Shown here: in pieces, positions 6,223 through 9,505 of the stretch
How positions within the stretch are numbered: the first letter of the stretch is position 1
How the letters are laid out: each line of letters begins with the position of its first letter
NCBI GenBank assembly: GCA_944353735.1
Contig: CALVPU010000014.1
Span: forward strand, 1-9,505
Direction of reading: 5' to 3'
Source of the DNA: an uncultured Eubacteriales bacterium
Lineage (GTDB): Bacteria > Bacillota > Clostridia > Christensenellales > Aristaeellaceae
DNA: 9,505 nucleotides
Translations under genes and position numbers: made by a program
Notes under the pieces: model-generated
The model's database searches: none
What the model was told of the DNA's origin: nothing
The model's input: the letters and a program-made list of their open reading frames with translations, nothing else

Positions 6223-6298
6223 CTTTCCCGCGGGGACACGCCCCCGCGGGAAAGACCGGCGCCCCGACGCGATACGCTTCGCGCCGGGGCGCTTGTTT
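6223..6298 (+). terminator. Tandem hairpins terminating pckA
   Basis: The first hairpin is a perfect 13-bp stem, CTTTCCCGCGGGG (6223-6235) with CCCCGCGGGAAAG (6242-6254), but has no T-run. The second pairs GCGCCCCG (6259-6266) with CGGGGCGC (6285-6292), plus inner CGCG/CGCG around one A-C mismatch, and is followed by TTGTTT. Together they look like a 3'-protective stem plus a terminator. Confidence 0.8.
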
Positions 6299-6340
6299 GT
6301 GCCGAGACCTCCGCCTTGCGCGTGGCTCGGATGAGCTCAT

Positions 6341-6505
6341 GGCTGTGCCCGGAATCGCTGAAACCTTTTCCAACGACAGGCGGAGCGGCAAGGGAGAGCG
6401 CCGCAAGGAGCCAACGCTCTGTCTTGCGCGGCGTTGGGGAGAATGGACGACGGCTGCGCCCGGAGTCGTTCAAACCTTTTCCAACGACAGGCGGAGCGGC
6501 AAGGG
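6341..6505. repeat. Pair of 54-bp direct repeats spaced 111 bp
   Basis: 6341-6394 and 6452-6505 align over 54 bp with about four differences, sharing AAACCTTTTCCAACGACAGG followed by CGGAGCGGCAAGGG. The second copy abuts the 223/230-bp repeat array. No gene is supported. Confidence 0.8.
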
Positions 6506-7107
6506 GCGGAGGATTGCGCTGGTCCGATGCGTCGGTAGATCTTCGCCTCTGCGCTGGCAGGGAAAGGGGAAGCGCCGCGTACAATGGAGAACCGCGCCGT
6601 CTGCGGGGAAAACGCGCGGGAATAGGGGATCGCGCCGGAGCGGAGGCGGCTGGGGGAACGGGCGATGATGTACGGAGAAATGGGAAGTGCGTCGGAGCGT
6701 GCGCGGCTGGAAGAATGAGCGCTGGTTGGCGGAGGATTGCGCTGGTCCGATGCGTCGGTAGATCTTCGCCTCCGCGCTGGCGGGGAAAGGGGAAGCGCCG
6801 CGTACAATGGAGAACCGCGCCGTCTGCGGGGGAAAGCGCGCGGGAATAGGGGATCGCGCGACACCCGGAGCGGAGGCGGCTGGGGGAACGGGCGATGATG
6901 TACGGAGAAACGGGAAGTGCGTCGGAGCGTGCGCGGCTGGAAGAATGAGCGCTGGTTGGCGGAGGATTGCGCTGGTCCGATGCGTTGGTAGATCTTCGCC
7001 TCCGCGCTGGTAGGGAAAGGAGAAGCGCCGCGTACAATGGAGAACCGCGCCGTCTGCGGGGAAAACGCGCGGGAATAGGGGATCGCGCCGGAGCGGGGGC
7101 GGCGGGA
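6506..7107. repeat. Tandem array of 223/230-bp repeats, 2.6 copies
   Basis: Copies begin at 6506, 6729 and 6959; the third stops near 7107, after about 149 bp. They are nearly identical apart from scattered substitutions and two insertions in copy 2 (one G, plus six bases near 6860). Common blocks include GCGGAGGATTGCGCTGGTCC, GGTAGATCTTCGCCTC, GCGCCGCGTACAATGGAGAA, GGGCGATGATGTACGGAGAA and GGCTGGAAGAATGAGCGCTG. The array sits between the convergent ends of pckA and glnS. Long minus-strand open frames cross it, but the copies are read in different frames, which argues against coding. Confidence 0.88.
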
Positions 7108-7197
7108 AGCCACGCCGTCTGCGGGGCAAGGCGCTGCAAAAAACCGCACCGGTCCATGGAAAGCTGAAAGCGGCGGCGGTTTGCCCTGGCGATGGCA
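7108..7197. other. Non-coding remainder of pckA-glnS convergent spacer
   Basis: This block continues from the truncated third repeat copy. It contains a further echo of the repeat (GCCGTCTGCGGGG near 7113) and then unique sequence up to the glnS terminator. No gene or RNA is recognised. Confidence 0.5.
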
Positions 7198-7232
7198 ACA
7201 CAAAGCCCCGGGCGGCGGGAAGCCGCTCGGGG
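7198..7232 (-). terminator. Intrinsic terminator of glnS
   Basis: On the minus strand CCCCGAGCGGC (7232-7222) pairs with GCCGCCCGGGG (7216-7206), with one A-C mismatch and loop TTCCC. CTTTGTGTT follows. It lies about 60 nt after the glnS stop. Confidence 0.75.
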
Positions 7233-7290
7233 TGAATTTGTCCGTTGGGACGCCGGCGCCGCCTTCCGGCGCTCGCCCCTCGTGTTCAGA

Positions 7291-9030
<1,740 letters not shown>

Positions 9031-9062
9031 TTGAGCGACCTCCTCAGGGTAATTTGGCGGAC

Positions 9063-9081
9063 GCGGCGCGCGCTGCGCCGC
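9063..9081 (-). repeat. Hairpin in glnS leader
   Basis: GCGGCGC (9063-9069) and GCGCCGC (9075-9081) form a perfect 7-bp dyad in the roughly 60-nt leader. No T-run follows, and the leader is too short for a T-box, so a regulatory role is uncertain. Confidence 0.4.
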
Positions 9082-9096
9082 ATGGAATATTCATAT

Positions 9097-9126
9097 ATTA
9101 TAGCACGTTTTTGCGCGGATAGACAG
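9097..9126 (-). promoter_or_regulatory. Promoter of glnS (extended -10)
   Basis: On the minus strand TGCTATAAT (9105-9097) is an extended consensus -10. The -35 position is poor at 17-18 nt spacing. The predicted start is near 9090. Confidence 0.7.
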
Positions 9127-9185
9127 CCTGAGCAGGTAAATTTCCGCGCCGCGGAGGGCGAAAGATCGCGGTATATGCCATAGAC

Positions 9186-9505
9186 GGCGAAGCGGTGGGC
9201 GCGCGATGGTCACAGCGACAGACGGCGGCGAAGCGGCGGGTGTGCGCGATGGAGGGCGGCAGGTGGCGGCGGTCAACAGCGACAGACGGTGGCGAAGCGG
9301 CAGACATGCGCGATGGAGGGCGGCAAGTCGCGGCGAAGCGGCGGGTGTGCGCGATGGAGGGCGACAGGTGGCGGCGAAAAGACAGGCGCGCGATGGGGAG
9401 CGACAGACGGCAGCGAAGCGGCGGTCACAGCGACAGGTGGCGGCGAAGCGGCGGGTGTGCGATGGTCGCAGCGACAGACGGCGGCGAAGCGGCGGTCACA
9501 GCGAG
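9186..9505. repeat. Tandem array with 41-bp period reaching the window edge
   Basis: Units starting with (G/A)GCGAA begin at 9186, 9227, 9291, 9332, 9373, 9412, 9442 and 9483. Five of the seven intervals are 39-41 bp; the others (64 and 30) reflect insertion or loss. A typical unit reads GGCGAAGCGGCGGGTGTGCG followed by CGATGGAGGGCGGCAGG. The strand is purine-rich. Units are not separated by unique spacers, so this is a satellite-like array and not a CRISPR. No gene is supported. Confidence 0.88.

Noticed and set aside
9031..9096. T-box riboswitch upstream of glnS
   Set aside because: The leader is only about 60 nt, lacks a T-box sequence and specifier stem, and has no terminator before the ribosome-binding site.
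9186..9505. Possible CRISPR array
   Set aside because: Whole 41-bp units repeat, including the parts that would be spacers; there are no unique spacers and no cas genes.

Overview
The window looks like the chromosome of a high-GC member of the Firmicutes, most likely a gut-type clostridium. Supporting signs are strong AGGAGG ribosome-binding sites, a DUF6273 protein, an ATP-dependent PEP carboxykinase, a bacterial GlnRS, scattered 5S rRNA genes and a CCA-encoding tRNA. This assignment is inference from gene content and style; no species can be named from the sequence alone.

Layout, left to right. Positions 1-276 are purine-rich, low-complexity DNA. A first 5S rRNA gene (277-392, +) follows with its own terminator (402-432). 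Next comes an array of repeats (433-830) whose units look like decayed copies of the 5S 3' end and terminator. A DUF1989 (urea carboxylase-associated type) gene (771-1388, -) appears to have lost its start codon, and its last codons and stop lie inside the repeat array. A LysR-type regulator (1556-2503, -) lies upstream of it in the same direction. Divergent from LysR is a DUF6273 protein gene (2669-3334, +). A second, solitary 5S gene (3406-3521, +) has a near-consensus promoter and terminator. A GC-rich spacer with degenerate repeats follows (3564-4050).

The standout element is a tRNA-Leu(UAA) gene on the minus strand (4085-4380) interrupted by a 212-nt group I intron (4135-4346) exactly between U34 and A35 of the anticodon. 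P1, P3, P4, P6, P7, P8 and P9 can all be drawn, and the terminal omega-G is present. This is the classic cyanobacterial/plastid insertion site, seen here in what looks like a clostridium.

Divergent from the tRNA is pckA (4607-6211, +), which ends in two hairpins. A convergent intergenic region of about 1 kb (6299-7290) carries a 111-bp-spaced duplication and three copies of a 223/230-bp tandem repeat; no gene is supported there. glnS (7291-9030, -) closes the coding part. Beyond its promoter is a 41-bp-period array (9186-9505) running off the window edge.

Functionally the window is mostly translation machinery (two 5S genes, tRNA-Leu, GlnRS) plus one central-carbon enzyme (PEPCK) and a small LysR/DUF1989 regulatory unit. 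Every long spacer is filled with lineage-type repeats. Most of the promoters recognised share an extended -10 box (TGN before the hexamer).
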